From the NCBI GenBank assembly GCA_002404155.1, contig DHJC01000082.1:65056-98547 (forward strand): DNA of 33,492 nt. Direction: 5' to 3'. The position numbers and the translations under genes are program-made. Source of the stretch: Chloroflexi bacterium UBA4730. GTDB lineage: Bacteria; Chloroflexota; Limnocylindria; P2-11E. Of this stretch, positions 31,852 to 33,492 are shown one piece after another (the stretch's first letter is position 1; each line of letters starts with the position of its first letter). The notes beneath the pieces are model-generated. The model saw only the letters and a program-made list of their open reading frames with translations, ran no database searches and was not told the DNA's origin.

Positions 31852-32361
31852 ATGACCATCGCTCAGCTAGAGGCGAAAGTGGACCGGCTCACCGACGCGA
31901 ACAAGTGCCGCGCCGCGCCGCGCAGCCACCGCCGAAGAATGTCAACGCGGCGTATCAGCAAAGCTTCTCGCGGTTGGAGCGCATCGCCTTCTCGGTCACC
32001 GACCGCGTCGGGACGATGGAGTTCTTCCTGGTCATCGCGGTCTGGACGATCGCGTGGCTCGGCTGGAACACCCTCACGCCGGCGGGAGTGCGGTTCGAGC
32101 CCGCGCCGGCCTTCGTGCTCTGGCTATTCGTCAGCAACCTGATCCAGATCCACCTGATGCCGCTCATCATGGTTGGCCAGAACCTGCAGGGCCGGCACTC
32201 CGAGCTGCGGGCCGAGGCCGACTTCGAGGTCAACCAGAACGCCGAGCACGAGATCGAAACGGTCCTCGAACACCTGTCGAGCCAGAACGATCTGATGCTC
32301 GAGATCCTGCGGCGTCTCGAGCGCCTCGAGCAGGGTCGCGCCCCCCGCCGGGTCCGCCTAG
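31852..32361 (+). pseudogene. DUF1003 membrane protein with two frame breaks
   Basis: AGGAGG (31841-31846) and ATG 31852 mark the start (MTIAQLEAKVDRLTDANK). Near 31907-31920, in a GC-repeat (GCCGCGCC units), the reading moves to the next frame: NAAYQQSFSRLERIAFSV, then two membrane helices and NQNAEHEIETVLEHL, the DUF1003 core. After LERLEQGRA a run of six C (32341-32346) shifts it again: with five C it would end at TAG 32359. That stop would overlap the pirin stop as CTAG. Two slips in slippery tracts suggest assembly errors or recent decay; read as one it would be about 170 residues. Role of DUF1003 proteins unknown. Confidence 0.75.
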
Positions 32362-33335
32362 CGGGTGTCCTGCGGTCCGGCGCCGAAATGCGTCGCGGGG
32401 ATCGAACCCATTCGCCCAGCCTGATAGTCGGCGATGGCCTGCAGGATCTCCTCGCGCGTGTTCATCACGAACGGCCCGTACTGCACGACGGGCTCGCCAA
32501 TCGGGCGTCCCCCCAACAGGAGCACGTCGAAGGCGGCGCTGCGGCTGTCCTGCCGCGGGCTGCCGTCGATGCGCAGCGCGTCGCCGGGGCCGAATACGGC
32601 GAGCTGGCCCGACTCGAGTGGCACGGCCTCCGTCCCGACCGTGCCGAAGCCACCGAGCGCGTAGACCAGCGCATTGAAGTCGGGCCGCCAGGGAAGCTCG
32701 AGTCGCGAGCCGGGCATGAGCGTGACGTGCGCGTAGGTGATCGGCGTCTGGGTGACCCCGGGTCCGGCGTGGCCGGCGAGGTCGCCCGCAATGACGCGCA
32801 CGAGCGCACCGCCGTCGCGCGAGCGAACGAGCGTGACCGATTTCGCGGCGATGTCCTGATACCGCGGCGGTGACCACTTCTGCGCCGCAGGGAGGTTGAC
32901 CCAGAGCTGGACGCCGTGGAACAGCCCGCCGGTGCGGACGAGCTTCTCCGGCGGCATCTCCGAGTGCACGATGCCCGCGCCAGCGGTCATCCATTGGGTG
33001 TCACCGTCCGCGATGACTCCGCCACCGCCGGTCGAGTCGCGATGCACGAACTCGCCATCGATCATGTAGGTGACGGTCTCGAATCCCCGATGCGGGTGGT
33101 CGGGAGCGCCCTTCGCCTCTCCGACGCCGTACAGCACCTCGCCCATCTGGTCGAGCAAGATGAACGGGTCGGCGACCCCGCGCTCGAGCCCCGGGAACGG
33201 CCGGCGGACCGGGAAGCCCTCGCCTTCGTACGTCTGGATCGAGTTCACGATCCGCTGCACGCGGCGGAATTGGGCGCCAGGCGCGGCCTGGACGGCGGGA
33301 AGGGTGAGCGGTCGGTCAGTGGTGACTGCGGGCAC
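32358..33335 (-). CDS. Pirin family protein
   Basis: 325 residues from GTG 33335, chosen because GAGGAG (33347 to 33342) lies 6 nt upstream; TTG 33365 would place the operator inside the gene. Bicupin fold. Metal ligands: His80 and His82 (HPHRGFETVTY), His124 and Glu126 (HSEMP). Bacterial pirins act as quercetinase-like dioxygenases or redox-responsive partners of other proteins; which applies is unknown. GGGGVIADGDTQWMTAGAGI is the second conserved block. The C-terminal part is the second cupin. Confidence 0.92.
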   Translation of the reverse strand: MPAVTTDRPLTLPAVQAAPGAQFRRVQRIVNSIQTYEGEGFPVRRPFPGLERGVADPFILLDQMGEVLYGVGEAKGAPDHPHRGFETVTYMIDGEFVHRDSTGGGGVIADGDTQWMTAGAGIVHSEMPPEKLVRTGGLFHGVQLWVNLPAAQKWSPPRYQDIAAKSVTLVRSRDGGALVRVIAGDLAGHAGPGVTQTPITYAHVTLMPGSRLELPWRPDFNALVYALGGFGTVGTEAVPLESGQLAVFGPGDALRIDGSPRQDSRSAAFDVLLLGGRPIGEPVVQYGPFVMNTREEILQAIADYQAGRMGSIPATHFGAGPQDTR

Positions 33336-33350
33336 GATGGACTCCTCAGG

Positions 33351-33373
33351 TAGTTGTGTCGGCAACTATCTTA
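33351..33373 (-). promoter_or_regulatory. Pirin promoter with MarR-type operator
   Basis: TAGTTG (33351-33356) and CAACTA (33363-33368) form a perfect inverted repeat with a 6-nt centre. On the reverse strand TAAGAT (33373 to 33368) is a good -10 box, so the repeat covers the expected start site. Palindromes with TAGTTG/CAACTA halves are typical of MarR-family operators (from memory). No regulator gene is in the window. Confidence 0.5.
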
Positions 33374-33434
33374 CCACGGCCGCAGCGACCACGCGCAAGG
33401 CTGCCGCTGGGCGTTGACGGATCTCGAACGTCAT
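33366..33434 (-). CDS. 22-residue ORF with strong ribosome binding site
   Basis: ATG 33434 follows AAAGGAGG (33448 to 33441) after 6 nt. The peptide MTFEIRQRPAAALRVVAAA ends VVR at TAG 33366-33368, inside the pirin operator. Its start resembles the first strand of GyrI-like ligand-binding proteins (xEIRxxP), so it may be the stump of a broken gene. It could also be a leader peptide. Confidence 0.35.
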   Translation of the reverse strand: MTFEIRQRPAAALRVVAAAVVR

Positions 33435-33492
33435 GCTGATCCTCCTTTGCAACGACGACGACCGGCACACGATCAGGCCCGATCCCCGCGAC

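Noticed and set aside
1..33492. tRNA, rRNA, CRISPR array, insertion sequence or phage attachment site
   Set aside because: Read both strands of the gaps; none shows a cloverleaf, spaced repeats, transposase or terminal inverted repeats.

Overview
The window is GC-rich (roughly 70% by eye) and densely coded on both strands, with GTG and TTG starts and many 4-nt gene overlaps. A class I (archaeal-type) lysyl-tRNA synthetase, a family GH57 glycosidase, an actinobacterial-like MutY and a small CxxC zinc-ribbon protein with a Gly linker fit a Chloroflexota bacterium, possibly of the Limnocylindria type. That placement is inference. No tRNA, rRNA, insertion sequence or CRISPR array was seen; this looks like ordinary chromosome.

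Layout. 1-2.9 kb: the end of a three-helix membrane protein, a tandem GNAT acetyltransferase and the C-terminal remnant of a glutamate dehydrogenase. 2.95-9.6 kb: an arginine operon, argC-J-B-R-G-H-A, with its own repressor inside and a candidate ArgR-controlled promoter in front; argD and argF are absent. 9.6-13.7 kb, same direction: a small membrane protein, a gamma-glutamyltransferase and a lipoprotein penicillin-binding protein. 13.7-16.3 kb: a paired M16 protease (one active, one inactive subunit). 16.4-17.5 kb: a secreted cysteine-protease-like protein with an Ig-like domain. 17.5-18.4 kb, reverse: mutY. 18.5-23.0 kb: greA-lysS-GH57-methyltransferase operon. 23.0-25.3 kb, reverse: a lipoprotein and a glycosyltransferase. 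25.3-26.6 kb: serS. 26.6-30.6 kb, reverse: a large zinc-ribbon/adenylate cyclase/ATPase regulator and a coiled-coil membrane protein. 30.7-33.4 kb: zinc-ribbon protein, small orphan, TfoX-like protein (reverse), frame-broken DUF1003 protein, pirin (reverse).

Most notable points. (1) The methyltransferase at 22273-23040 has one in-frame TGA where relatives, from memory, carry Cys (SWSL-C-C). It is followed 20 nt later by a perfect 6-bp hairpin with a GGTCG loop, very like a bacterial selenocysteine-insertion element, so this is a candidate selenoprotein. (2) The zinc-ribbon mRNA leader holds a 9-nt perfect complement of its own ribosome binding site. (3) Many transcription units start at a TANNNT-like hexamer exactly 6-7 nt upstream of the start codon, pointing to widespread leaderless transcripts. 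(4) Every tail-to-tail gene pair shares overlapping stop codons within CTAG or CTAA. (5) greA has a terminator-like hairpin in its leader.
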